From contig NC_083608.1 in assembly GCF_029168945.1 (NCBI RefSeq), positions 21,222,136 to 21,286,135 on the forward strand: a DNA stretch of 64,000 bases, given 5' to 3'. Shown in pieces: positions 23,141 through 34,473 of this stretch (position 1 is the stretch's first letter; every line of letters starts with the position of its first letter). A model generated the notes under the pieces. It had not been told where the DNA came from. It was given only the letters and a program-made list of their open reading frames with translations, and searched no databases. The position numbers and the translations under genes are program-made. Source of the DNA: Cannabis sativa. Its lineage: Eukaryota; Streptophyta; Magnoliopsida; Rosales; Cannabaceae.

Positions 23141-23654
23141 ATTGGTTCATCTCGGTTATGGTTACCGAGTCCAACCTGATTATGCCTTGAGCGCATAATC
23201 CCTAAATCTCATTTCAATTAACATGGCATGACATTTATGCACATATATCACTAGGGTAATAACCCTAGGCTATTAGACCGTTCCTATTAGGGTAATAACC
23301 CTAATCCCGGTTACTAAACATACATACATATCATTCTCAATATAAGCGCCACTGCGCATATTCTACGTGCTAACCACTGTCTTACCTGTTGTCCAGCAAT
23401 AGATAGAGATTCTGAATCCCCGGGTGCTCCTAATCAGGTGTCAGTAATCCTAGTCACACAAATCCGGGATTTTTCAAACTTAGGGTTAACCCCTGATTCC
23501 ATACTCATAAAATTCAATCATGGCATTTAAAATTCAGATAATCATACAGAGCTCGGAACGAGCTTTCCAACGATATAAAGAACTCCCAAATCGGAGTTCG
23601 GAATCAAAAGTTATGAGTTTTCAAAGTTCGACACAAAACTGCCCAAAACCACGA

Positions 23655-23765
23655 GGGCGGGCCGTGGCATGCCCAAACCATGCCGCGGCACCTGGGACAA
23701 AACTCAGGTTCCACCAACAGGGGCGGGCCGTGGCATGCTTCAGAGCATGCCGCGGCACCTGGGTT
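23655..23765. repeat. Two GC-rich hairpins in the solo LTR
   Basis: gccgtggcatg ... catgccgcggc is an inverted repeat with an 11-base arm. It occurs at about 23659-23691 and again at 23727-23758, separated by a caccaacaggggcggg spacer. The related LTR at 49570-49660 has altered versions of both. Confidence 0.65.
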
Positions 23766-24710
23766 GAAAACCCAGTAAACCAGCAACTTTAACACGATTT
23801 TTAGCATGAAAATCCAACCCTTTCATCCACAAATCTCAAGCAAACTTGTAAATTAACATGTAGAGTTGCTAACACATAATAGAGGGCCAAAATACACAAC
23901 TCATGCATAAAATTCTCAATATGAAAACCCTATTTAATGCAAAACATGCCTAAACTCTCCATGATTCAAGCTCAAAAGCTTGAGCTTCCAACCAACATAC
24001 TCAACAAAAATCCAGCAGCAAAACACCAAGTAAAATTAGGTTTCCATCATAGAAATCTTCCTAGAAGAACATCCAAAGCTCAACCATAAAAATTCTACAC
24101 AAAGTTATGGAATTAGCACCCAAAATCAAGAGAATCAACAACAAATTCCACTTCATGCAAATTCAAGATCTTCAACACCTATTCATGCTTTTCTATAATT
24201 AAATTTCAGAAAAAGCTTCAAGTAATTAAATAAGAAAGCTACCTCAATTCACACCAAGGCAAGAACAATGATTTTTCCTCCAAACTCTAGCTTCAAATCA
24301 AGCTAAGATCAACCTTTTCTTTCAAAACTCAAAATTGAATGCAAAGAGGGTTTAAGTGAGAGAGAGAGAGAGGGGTCGGGCAAGATAGGGGATAACACCA
24401 GAAAATTCCATTTTGTTTTCCTCAAAATTCAATTTTTCAAACATAGAAATTAGAGATCAAATGACCAAAATGCCCATAGGGCCAATTAACATACATACAC
24501 ACTTCCAAGGACAATATTGTCATTTCATACCCATTTAATATCCAAACTAATTTCAGATTTATCAAATATAAAATAACATGCCAACACTTAATCCCAAATT
24601 GCATTTCGGGCCCGAACCTGGTTCGGTCCGAAATACCCGGTTGTGACTATACCACGTCAACCTGTCAGAACACACCTGAAAAAGACAACATAGGCATGCT
24701 ATATAATAAG

Positions 24711-24757
24711 GGAAATTTGAATTTGTATGCTTGCATTTAATTAAAATTTATCCTCAA
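24711..24757 (+). repeat. MULE left terminal inverted repeat
   Basis: Starts ggaaatttgaatttg and aligns, with gaps, to the reverse complement of 34206-34260. Confidence 0.75.
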
Positions 24758-25189
24758 AACTCATAATACCCTATATTTAAAATATATGACAATTTTTCTA
24801 TTATGCCCAAAATACCCTCTGTTTTTTCCTTCACCCCCCTATCACTTCTTCTCTCTTTCCCTCTCTCTTCTTTTCTCTAACCTGCCCGAAGCTACACAGA
24901 GGAGGTCAAATTTTGCTCCTCTATTCTCATCCTCACTACACTAGCACCACACTGCACAAGGCTCACCACAAGGCTCACCACATAATTTCTCTCATTTTTG
25001 GACGAGCATCATACACTAACTTATGGGTAATTTTTTTTTTGTTTGAACAATCTTGTTTGTTGTTGTTATATTTAGTTTAGAATGTTATTTTGATGCTTGA
25101 TCTGTAGATTGTTGTTGTTATTTAGCTGTTTTTTCCGATAAAGTTTGCTGCCTGTGAAATCTGGATTTGTTCTGGTTTTCTGCATTTTT

Positions 25190-25830
25190 TTCGTCGGGCC
25201 CGATGCTGGCCCGATGGGGGTCCGATGAGCTGAAAAATTTGATGGCAGGGAAGACGGCCCGATGGGTCCGATGGTCGGACCATGTGGGTCCGATGGTCTG
25301 ACCCGTTCTGTATTTTTTTAATTTTTTTTTTATTTTTTGGACCTGGGTCCGATGCTCTTTATGTGGGCCCGATGGGTCCGATGGTCGGACCATGTGGGTC
25401 CGATGGTCCGACCCTTTTGGTTTTTTTTTTTATTTTTTATTTTTTGGACACGGGGTCCGATGCTCTTTTATGTGGGCCCGATGGGTCCGATGGTCGGACC
25501 ATGTGAGTCCGATGGTCCGACCCTTTTGGTTTTTTTTTTATTTTTTTATTTTTTGGACCTGAGCCCGATGCTTGCTATGTGGGTCCGATGGGTCCGATGG
25601 TCGGACCATGTGGGTCCGATGGTCCGACCCTGTGTATTTTTTTATGGGAAATTTGATTTTTTAATTTTTTTTGACCCTGGGGCCGATGCTCTCCATATGG
25701 GTCCGACATCGGACCCGAGTGGTTTTTGGATCTTTTTTGAATTTTTTTTATTTTTTTAAAGGATGGTCCGATGCACCTCCATGGGGTCCGATGGTCGGAC
25801 CAATCGGACCCTACTGCAAGTTGTTTTTTT
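25190..25830 (+). repeat. GGTCCGAT tandem array in the transposase first intron
   Basis: Four units of about 108 bases (motif gggcccgatgggtccgatgg at 25256, 25365 and 25474; gggtccgatgg variant at 25581), then degenerate copies to 25820. Each unit carries overlapping palindromes of ggtcggacc and ggtccgacc separated by a T-rich spacer. The inverted counterpart lies at 33495-33765. Confidence 0.85.
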
Positions 25831-26275
25831 TTTTTATTTAATTAATTATGATTATTTATTTTTTATTATTGTATGCTTAATTTATTTTGTAGTGATTTAT
25901 TAATATTTGTGTTATTAATTTTTCTTTTATTAATAATTATTATTTTATTATCAATTAATAATTATTTTTTATTATTAATTATTATTTTAAATAATAATTG
26001 TTTTATATTATGAATTATTATTAATTATTGTTTTATTAATTATTGTTATATTTTTTATGGTTTTAGTAATAATTATTAATTATATTTTATTATTAATTTT
26101 TTTTAATTTTTTATTATTAATTATTGTTTTATTATGAATTATTAATTATAGTTTTATTTTTCATTTTTTTATTAATAATTATTTTATTATTATTTATTAA
26201 TTATTAATTAATACTTTATTATCAATTAATTATTATTGTTTTGTTATTAATGATTAATTAAGATTTTTTTCGGTG
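25831..26275 (+). repeat. TTATTAAT simple-repeat tract in the transposase first intron
   Basis: About 440 bases of nearly pure A/T built from ttattaattatt-type units; reverse-complement counterpart of the longer tract at 31985-33490. Confidence 0.8.
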
Positions 26276-29200
26276 AGATTTTGTTGTAAATTATAACTGT
26301 GTTTTTTTAAATGTTTGTGACAGATTCAACTGTTAATGCGTGTGTTATGTATAATGGTGTTTGGGAGCTTGATGGTAGAGATTGGATTTATAAAGGGAGT
26401 GCCGCTTTGACAATTGACATTGATCCGAACCTAAGCTACTCAGGTTTGGTTGATGTTTTGTACGAAGAACTGGATGTTGACAAAGCGGAGTATGACTTGA
26501 AATTGGAAGTAAATTACAAGTACAGGAAAGGCTATGAGTATCCTGCTGAAGTTATTCGAAATGATAAGCGTGCAAAGTACTTTTTATCTACACTTGCGAA
26601 GAAGCCAGATGAATTTATTCCTTTGTTTGTGACTTTGTTAAAGAAGAATGTTTGGGTTGATCCTAGTCCCACACCAAGTTCTGTTAAGGATAATCGTAGC
26701 GAGGTTGGGAGTTTTGTTCCAGAAACAAATCCAGAGGTGTTGGTTGCGGATGTATTACCTGAATTAAACACTATGATGCCGAGTGCTGATATTGTAGCAC
26801 AAATGCCCTAAATTGATGGTTTTTGTGATGGTCCAGACCCTGAATATTATGTTGAGGGCAATGATGGCGTAAGAGACGACGAAGGTACAGAGGCCCCTGT
26901 TGCTGTACCTTTGAACTTGACTCCACTATCGTACCAAATACCACCGAGGCCACCGACACATAAAAGAATGCCCCGTAGAGAAAATTGCCAAACACCTGGT
27001 ACTAGTAGTAGTCGTCCAGGCGAAACCAGTCATGCTAGAGGAACTACTGACAGTACAGGTCCTAATAATGGTAGAGAGACCAATGATGTTAGTGGTCCTA
27101 CTGATGCTCGAGGTACCAATGTGACTGGATGGACCGATCCATTTTCTTCTTCGACAAGTTACGGTAAATTCAAGGAGAAAATGTATACAAGAGAAGACAT
27201 CGAGGATCATAGTCATTATATATCTACGGGTGGCACACCAGGCGGGGAGTTACATGTGGGAAAGTTTTTTAGAGACAAAGAGCATTTAAAGATGGTTGTT
27301 GGCCTGTATGCAATGAAGAAAGGGTTTGACTACTACGTTAGGAAGTCCGGTACTGATATTTGGTACGTCACATGTAAGGATACAGATTGTGGGTGGAGAT
27401 TAAGAGCGAAGAAGAACGTACTTTCTAACATGTTTGAGGTGAGTACATTTCATAATGTACATACATGTTCCCTTGATCTTCGAGGAAAAGATAACCGTCA
27501 AGCATCACCTGTAATAGTTGCCCATCTAATTAAGGATAAGTTCACAACTGACGGCTCGGATCAGTTGCCCTCTGATATAAGAAAAAGTATGCACAAGGAT
27601 TACGGGATCCAAATGAGTTACGAAAAGGCATGGAGGTGCAGAGAGAAGGCAATACACCTGACTCGGGGTACACCTGAAGATTCGTACTCTTTATTACCTA
27701 GTTACTTGCACATGCTACAGTTGCGGAATCCAGGTACCATCACGGATTTTGTGGTAGAAGATGGTCGCTTCAAGTATTGTTTCTTCTCTCTGGGTCCTTC
27801 TATTCGGGGGTTTAAGTTTTGTCGACCTGTTATATGCGTTGATGGGTCTTTCTTGAAGACTAGGTATGGTGGGCAAATGTTGTGTCCAGTGGCTTTGGAT
27901 GCAGGGAGTCATATCTTTCCGATAGCTTTTGCTATAGTTGACAGTGAAAACCACAATTTCTGGACCTATTTTATGAGAAAATTAAAAGAAACGATTGGTG
28001 ATGTTGAGAACTTAGCTTTTGTTTCGGATAGGCATCAAAGTATTGTTCGTGCTTTGGATATCGTGTTCCCTGATGCACACCACGGTGCATGCTACCACCA
28101 CATTATTATGAACGTGAACCACAAGTTCAAGACTGACGTCTTCACGAATCACATTTACACGTGTGCGTACACGTATTCAAGATCAGAGTTTCACAGAGAA
28201 TTTGAGAACATTCGGGCCATGAATCCAGCGGTTGCAAAATATCTTGAGGAAATCGGATTTGAAAAATGGGTTCGGTCGTACTTTCCAGGGGTACGTTACA
28301 ATGTAATGACGAGCAACTGGGCTGAGAGCTTCAACAACACAACTAAGGATGCAAGAGGCTTCCCGATCACTGCTGCTGTAGCATTCCTGAGGTCCAAAGT
28401 CCAGAAGTGGTTTGCTTCACGAAAAGAAAAAGCTGACAAGTGGACGAAACCCCTAGCACCAGAAATGGAGGAGGACTTGGCATTGCATTTTGAAAAAGGT
28501 CAGTTTTTGAACGTTGACTCATGCGGGCCTTACACGTTGCAGGTTCACCCTGGAAGAACAGTTCTCACCGGTGGCGTAGTGGACTTGCAGGAAAAGAGTT
28601 GCACTTGCGGCTTGTTCCAGTGCATGAAGTTTCCTTGTCCTCATGCATGTGCTGCATCTCAGGAGCGAAGTATTAGCGTGTACACACTATGCTCGCCATA
28701 TTACACAACCGAATATTGGAGGAGAACATACGAAGGAACAATTATGCCAGTTGGTGACGAGGATGATTGGGAATTACCTGATGACATAAAGAACATGACA
28801 GTTGGAGTGCCTGTTGAGAAGCAACCAGTAGGGCGACCCAAGAAGCAAAAGGTTGGAAGAATTAAGAACAACCAAATTGCTTGTAATGGTGAAAGGATTA
28901 TCAAATCACGAAAATGTAGCAAGTGCGGTGCCACGGGACACAACAGAAGCACTTGCACCTACCGAGGTTTAACATAAATTTTTAGTTTATTAGTATTGTG
29001 ATGCGCTGGACTATTATGTTATTTATATTTATGGTGTAAAATATTTTTAATTTGTGGCATGAACATGTGTTGTACTGTTACGTATTTCGCATTGCATTAT
29101 TTCTAAACTTTGTTAAAAATCTGAGCCAAAAACAAGTTCTACTGATAAAATAAAATAATTTTAGTGAAAGTAGTTTGTTCAAATTGAAAAGTGTAAAAGT

Positions 29201-31984
29201 AAACATTGTTCAACAAATATAAAAAATTAAACATCTAAAGTTCATGCCAAGTTCTGGTAGAATAAATCTACTGCCCATCTCTGGCGAAAGAGCGACATAT
29301 GCTGATCATGTACTCCATCGAATGGTAGATCCAATAACTTATGCTCAATATGCTCTATGACGTACATTCCACAATCGCCGCTGCAATAGTAGGTAAACGC
29401 CAAATTTAATAAACCATAGAGAATATTATAAAATTTTTTTGTTAATTAATAAACATACTATAAAAAAATGCATTTAAATTACCTCGATTTTGTCTGAGGT
29501 ACAACTTTATTGTCCATCATTTCCCAGTCGAAGGGTCTGACGACTTTCGGAGGTTTGTCATTTGAGGGACCATCACCATGTAATGAGTGTCACATACACC
29601 ACACTGGTCCACCAATTTGGCTAGTAAAGGGCACCACACATCCATAAGCGAATTCAGTTCGTCTTTCGTTAGAGATCCAAGACTCGAATCGAAGAGGAAT
29701 ATCTTCCACAACTCAAGATTGACCTCCATAGCGATCCAATGTTTCGGTCCGTTCAAGAACATGGCCATGTATATGCACTCCATACCCTTCCAAGAAGGCA
29801 AAAATTGGTTTGGATCCCCACGAAGGAGTTCCAAGATGGACTCATCCCAAACAAAACCATCATGGTCAGTATTGCTCTTCCAAGCATCCCACCGACCCCT
29901 CAACGATGAGGTAAACCAAGATGGCATCACAGTACACTTACGTGGGTACAACTCCGGGAAGAAGTGTTGCCTCCTCCTCATCATATGGAAAGCAGCATCC
30001 AAATGCTGCACAGCACATATAAATAAGTCAACAGTAAATAACAACATTAAAAAAAAAAAACAAATAACAACGGTAAAAAGCAGTAAATAACAACATATAA
30101 TACTTAGTTAATAAACTTACGTCATCAGAAAGCCATAGTTTGTCTGTATTTAGGGTCGAGAACCAAGCCACGCCACACAGACCGGTGAAGACGTCCCTCG
30201 GATACTTGTTTCCGATGGTTCCCACTAACCAATTTCGAAAACTATGTAGTAGCTTCTCATCAACGGCCGAAGTGGGTCAACATTCACATTGGTTGTTGAT
30301 GGCTTCATCTTCTTCTTCATTTCTGTGTACTCGTCAAACCACCTTGGCCTTTTCTTCGTTCTCTTCTCCACCGGTGTTGGAACGGTCTCTAAAACCCGAA
30401 CCTGCGAATCTTGGGTATCTCCAATGGACGTGACCGACATGTTCTGAGGTGTCCGGAGTACATCTTCCTCATCATTAGGTCTGTAATCATTCGGAAGAAT
30501 GAACTCATCTCCTGGAGACACGGCGTCTGGCTGTGGCTCTGCCTCTGCGCTGGGCCTTCTCTGATCTCCCATAAGAGCCAATAGGGTCTTCAAGTAACCC
30601 ATTATCTCATTCTGCCCTTTCAAAATATCAGTCTGGCCTTGCTTCAAAGCAAGTTGTTCCTTTTCAACACGCTCCAATCTTGCCAATATGGCAGAAGATA
30701 TTGGCACCTGAGGCTGTGAGGTGCTGGGAATAGATGCTGACTGCGGCATAGATGCAGAATCGGGCATTGAGGCAGACGGTGGAACAGAACGGGCCCCTGA
30801 TGGTGGAGAATGTGGTGGTGTATCATCTCTGAAGATTCCAGCTTCCTCCGCTCGCTGTTCTAGCGTGAGTGCAAGCTTTGAAGCTTGGCTGCGCAAACTA
30901 TCCTGAGTAGGCTGGCCATCATCGCCAATAACCAATTCTTCCATATCCACAAATAGAGGCGCCTCACCTCCAGTGACGTGGCTCAAAAACTCGGCCTCAT
31001 TACTCCGCGGACATAAAACGGAGTCAACTGCAAATTATAACAAATTGATTATTAGACTTAAATTAAAATAAAATAAATAAATAAACGTAAGCAAATGCAA
31101 TGAATTAACAAACTCATTTTTTTTGCAAATAATCTGATGACTTCCTCTTTCCCGAGTGGGGCATCCTTACTCTCCCAGTTCACCATTCGGGGAAAGCGAT
31201 GCGATCTTCTGATTGCAAATTTCTCAGCAAGCTCGAGGATGGACTCATAAGCCCAATACTGCAATGCTACAGCATATCCATAGGCCGAATACTTTGACTC
31301 CTTCTGAGTCGTTCCCTTCACAATCTTCTCATCCATATGCTTTTTCTTTTGTACGAAGTCCTTACTCCAAGTATCTTTCAACAAGTTGAAAGAAATTTTG
31401 CCCCACGGGTAATTGTAGAAAAAAGGGAGGTCCTCAACCATTCTAATGATAAATGGGGGAACCAGGTTCTTCTCTTCTTTCCCAGTCAGAACACCCATCA
31501 CGAACAGCACCAAACCCAACTTGTAACAATCATCCTTCTCAGTGCAACTCTCAAAGACGCTGCGCAGACGACCAATGCTGATAGATGGATCCCCATTAAA
31601 ATATTCTACTATCAAACGGTCTGACGTCGCCCTCTCCGAAACCTCAGCCTCAGTCGGTCCACGTAACAAATTAAGCCCAGTCACCAAGGCAAACTCAGTT
31701 CGGCCGAATCGGCATCTCTTCTTTGCAATATAAAAATGCACCTCATCATCTTTATCTGATTTTATCTTATGCATGAAGAGCTGATGGATAAGAGCACCTG
31801 AAAACGCTAATGGCTCTCTCTCAAAAAAATTGTTGAAAGGGAATTCCTCCTTCACCCTTTCCAACAACTGCATTTGTACAAACTTGGCTTTTACTTTGGG
31901 GTAATAGTAACTACCGCCCCGCCAAGTAACACGACCAGTGTAATGTTCAGACACTGGCAGTAAAAGTCGTGGAACTTTGGAAGA

Positions 31985-33490
31985 CTGAAAAAAAAAATTA
32001 TATTACACCCTAAACCTATAAATAAACAACAATTAATCATTAATAATAAAACAATAATCAATAAATAATAAAAAATTAATAAGACAATAAAAATTAATAC
32101 AAAAAATAATAATTAATAATAAAACAATAATTAATAAATAATACAAATTAATAATTAATAATTAGTAAAAAAATAATAATTAATAATAAACATTAATTAA
32201 TAATTAATAACTCATAATTAGTAAAAAATTAATAAATAATAAAACAATAAAAAATAATACAATATTAATCATTAATAATAAAACAATAATCAATAAATAA
32301 TAAAAAATTAATAAAACAATAAAATTTAATACAAAAATTAATAATTAATAATAAAACAATAATTAATAAATAATACAAATTAATAATTAAAAATTAGTAA
32401 AAAAAATAATAATTAATAAAACAATACAAATTAATACAATAGTTAATAATTAATAATAAACATTAATTAATAATTAACAAAAATTAATAATTAATAACTA
32501 ATAATTAGTAAAAAATTAATAAATAATAAAACAATAAAAAATAATACAATAATTAATCATTAATAATAAAACCATAATCAATAAATAATCAAAAATTAAT
32601 AAGACAATAAAAATTAAGACAAAAATTAATAATTAATAATAAAACAATAATTAATACATAATACAAATTAATAATTAATAATTAGTAAAAAAATAATAAT
32701 TAATAATAAACATTAATTAATAATTAATAACTCATAATTAGTAAAAAATTAATAAATAATAAAACAATAAAAAATAATACAATAATTAATCATTAATAAT
32801 AAAACAATAATCAATAAATAATAAAAAATTAATAAAACAATAAAATTTAATACAAAAATTAATAATTAATAATAAAACAATAATTAATAAATAATACAAA
32901 TTAATAATTAAAAATTAGTAAAAAAAATAATAATTAATAAAACAATACAAATTAATACAATAGTTAATAATTAATAATAAACATTAATTAATAATTAACA
33001 AAAATTAATAATTAATAACTAATAATTAGTAAAAAATTAATAAATAATAAAACAATAAAAAATAATACAATAATTAATCATTAATAATAAAACCATAATC
33101 AATAAATAATCAAAAATTAATAAGACAATAAAAATTAAGACAAAAATTAATAATTAATAATAAAACAATAATTAATACATAATACAAATTAATAATTAAT
33201 AATTAGTAAAAAAATAATAATTAATAAAACAATACAAATTAATACAATAGTTAATAATTAAGTCATAAACATTAATTAATAATTAACAAAAATTAATAAT
33301 TAATAACTAATAATTACTAAAAAATTAATAAATAATAAAACAATAAAAAATAATATAATAATTAATCATTAATAATAAAATAATAATCAATAAATAATAA
33401 AAAATTAATAAGACAATAAAAATTAATAATAAATAAAAAATTATTAATTGGTAATCAAACAATAACTAATTAATAATTAATAAAAAAAAA
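31985..33490 (-). repeat. 1.5 kb AT-only array with a 521-base higher-order repeat
   Basis: Built from aattaataat-type units. A marker string (ttaatcattaataataaaa) recurs at about 32033, 32268, 32554, 32788, 33074 and 33363. Intervals alternate about 235 and 286, so about 32260-32780 is followed by a nearly perfect 521-base copy (about 32781-33301). It lies in the first intron of the Ulp1-like gene. Confidence 0.85.
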
Positions 33491-33494
33491 ATTA

Positions 33495-33765
33495 ACCTAC
33501 GGGTCCGATGGCTACCAATCAGACCCACTGTGAAGTCCGATTGGTAGCCATCGGACCCATACAAAACCACAAAATTGGCACCATCGGACCCGACATAATC
33601 GGACCATCGGGCCTCAACAACACCCATCGGACCCTTGTACAATCGGGCCCAACTATGACCATCGGACCCATACAATCTGACCCCCCTATGACCATCGGAC
33701 CCACACAATCGGGCCAACCAAATTTGACCATCGGACCCCCCCCCCCACACCATCGGACCTTCATC
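33495..33765 (-). repeat. GGTCCGAT array in the Ulp1-like first intron
   Basis: At least ten irregularly spaced accatcgga(c)cc motifs, the reverse complement of the 25190-25830 motif, ending with a run of c at about 33738-33746. Confidence 0.85.
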
Positions 33766-33953
33766 TACCCAGTCCGAAACACATCCGAAACAAGCCTCCT
33801 CCTTTCACAGATCCGAAACAACCCCACACCAAATCGAACCCAAACAATTTCTTAAATCTAACAACTAACAATTCCAAACAAAATCACACACTTAATAAAT
33901 CTTAAAAACACTTTCTAAAAAAAACAAAAAAATCACACCTTGGCCATTTTTTT

Positions 33954-34075
33954 GCTGCGCCGTCACCGTCGGTCCTCTGCTGCGCCGTCACCGTCGGTCA
34001 AGGAAGGGGCTGCGCCGTCACCGTCGGTTGAGGAATGGGCTGCGCTGTCACCGTCGGTTGAGGAAGGGGTTAGGG
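33954..34075 (-). repeat. Four short GC-rich repeats upstream of the Ulp1-like start
   Basis: gctgcgccgtcaccgtcggt starts at 33954, 33979, 34009 and 34039 (the last with one change), at 25-30 base spacing, just upstream of the predicted ATG at 33947. Probably 5' UTR. Confidence 0.85.
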
Positions 34076-34205
34076 TTGCGAGTTGGAGAGGGTTCGGTTT
34101 GAGAGAATAGGGGACGAAGAGAGAGAGAGAGAATTTTGAAATGAGAGGGGTAAAATTGGGATTTAGGGAAAATGTATCCCACTTTACAAATTATGTCTAG
34201 TATTG

Positions 34206-34260
34206 TATTAGGATTCAAATTTTATTATTTATTAAGCATACAAATTCAAATTATAGTTCC
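34206..34260 (-). repeat. MULE right terminal inverted repeat
   Basis: The reverse complement starts ggaactataatttg and shares the 19-base core and a downstream aaaattt..atcct block with the left end. Confidence 0.75.
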
Positions 34261-34473
34261 ATTAAGCACGTTATTAAATTAATTTTATTATTTTACCCTT
34301 TTCGGGTCATAATTACTAAAATGCCCTTGGCTCACCAACGGGGTCTTAACATGTTAAAATTCATATTAATTCACATATACTGAACTATATAATAATATAA
34401 TTCCTCAATTATTCATAATTATCTAATTAGGGTTTTGCTAATCCATTTCTTAATTCCAGAGTATTACACACAT

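Larger units (their letters stand above)
25023..28977 (+). pseudogene. MULE transposase, one in-frame stop
   Basis: Predicted exons are 25023-25026 (ATGG, donor GTAATT) and 26324-28977 (acceptor GTGACAG), which together read MDSTVNACVMYNG. Only the large exon is certain. The N-terminal part (to about residue 160) looks like the PB1-like region common before plant MULE transposases. A TAA at 26809-26811 interrupts the frame, which then stays open to 28977. It holds a MuDR-type DNA-binding zinc domain (CKDTDCGWRLRA, about 27370), the DDE transposase core (VICVDGSFLKTRYGGQ, FVSDRHQSI, FPDAHHGACYHH), a SWIM zinc finger (CTCGLFQCMKFPCPHA) and a C-terminal CCHC knuckle (CSKCGATGHNRSTC). It catalyses cut-and-paste transposition in the nucleus. 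Apart from the one stop the gene is intact. Confidence 0.88.
29242..33947 (-). pseudogene. DUF1985-Ulp1 (C48) protease-like passenger gene of the MULE
   Basis: Predicted exons on the minus strand are 33947-33939 (ATGGCCAAG), 31984-31114, 31027-30121, 30005-29483 and 29380-29242, all with GT-AG borders; phases agree at the joins I checked. Exon 2 encodes DUF1985 (FFEREPLAFSGALIHQLFM, RFGRTEFALVTGLNL). Exon 3 encodes a Pro/Ser-rich, then coiled, linker. Exons 4 and 5 encode the Ulp1 peptidase fold with the catalytic His (KHWIAMEVN), Asp (FLFDSSLG) and Cys (SGDCGMYVIEHIE). The family resembles SUMO/Nedd8 proteases. Two single-base frameshifts, near 30270 and near 29545-29590, break it. The first exon is an inference; the rest is well supported. 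It converges with the transposase (265 bases between stops). The function of such passengers is unproven. Confidence 0.75.
24711..34260. mobile_element. Mutator-like DNA transposon (MULE) with transposase and Ulp1 passenger
   Basis: A unit of about 9,550 bases between imperfect terminal inverted repeats. A 19-base perfect match, aatttgaatttgtatgctt, lies at 24714-24732 and inverted at 34234-34252, and the similarity extends to about 45 bases. Left to right it holds a micro-exon, a GGTCCGAT array, an AT array and the MULE transposase (plus), then a DUF1985-Ulp1 gene (minus), an AT array, a GGTCCGAT array and a micro-exon. The gene content is that of Ulp1-carrying MULEs such as KAONASHI of Arabidopsis and CUMULE of melon. 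A clean 9-base target duplication is not visible (left flank tataataag, right flank attaagcac), so ends may be off by a few bases. Confidence 0.85.
22542..34468 (-). mobile_element. Gypsy solo LTR split by a Mutator-like element
   Basis: The LTR starts tgtaacgccc (22542) and ends ccagagtattaca (34468), flanked by a perfect 5-base target duplication CACAT (22537-22541 and 34469-34473). It consists of 22542-24710 and 34261-34468, about 2,377 bases, close to the 2,269-base LTR of the Tekay element at 56474. Shared start, poly-T-rich layout and internal repeats point to a related family; orientation is inferred from that relative. There is no internal region, PBS or polypurine tract, so it is a solo LTR left by recombination. 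The Mutator-like element inserted 208 bases from its right end. Confidence 0.8.

Noticed and set aside
25282..25759. Open frames rich in GPMVGP through the GGTCCGAT array
   Set aside because: They arise from the tandem repeat itself and lie in the predicted intron; no domain and no conserved start.
31985..33490. CRISPR-like regular repeats
   Set aside because: Units are A/T simple repeats without unique spacers, in a plant intron; no cas genes.
33466..33855. Open frames on both strands through the right GGTCCGAT array
   Set aside because: Repeat-generated, overlapping on opposite strands, no family resemblance.
29242..33947. Ulp1-like gene as an ordinary host SUMO protease
   Set aside because: It lies between MULE ends beside a transposase and carries DUF1985, the usual arrangement of transposon-borne Ulp1 genes.
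24702..34269. Nine-base target duplication of the MULE
   Set aside because: Flanks tataataag and attaagcac share only part of their bases; no convincing duplication, so I left it uncalled.
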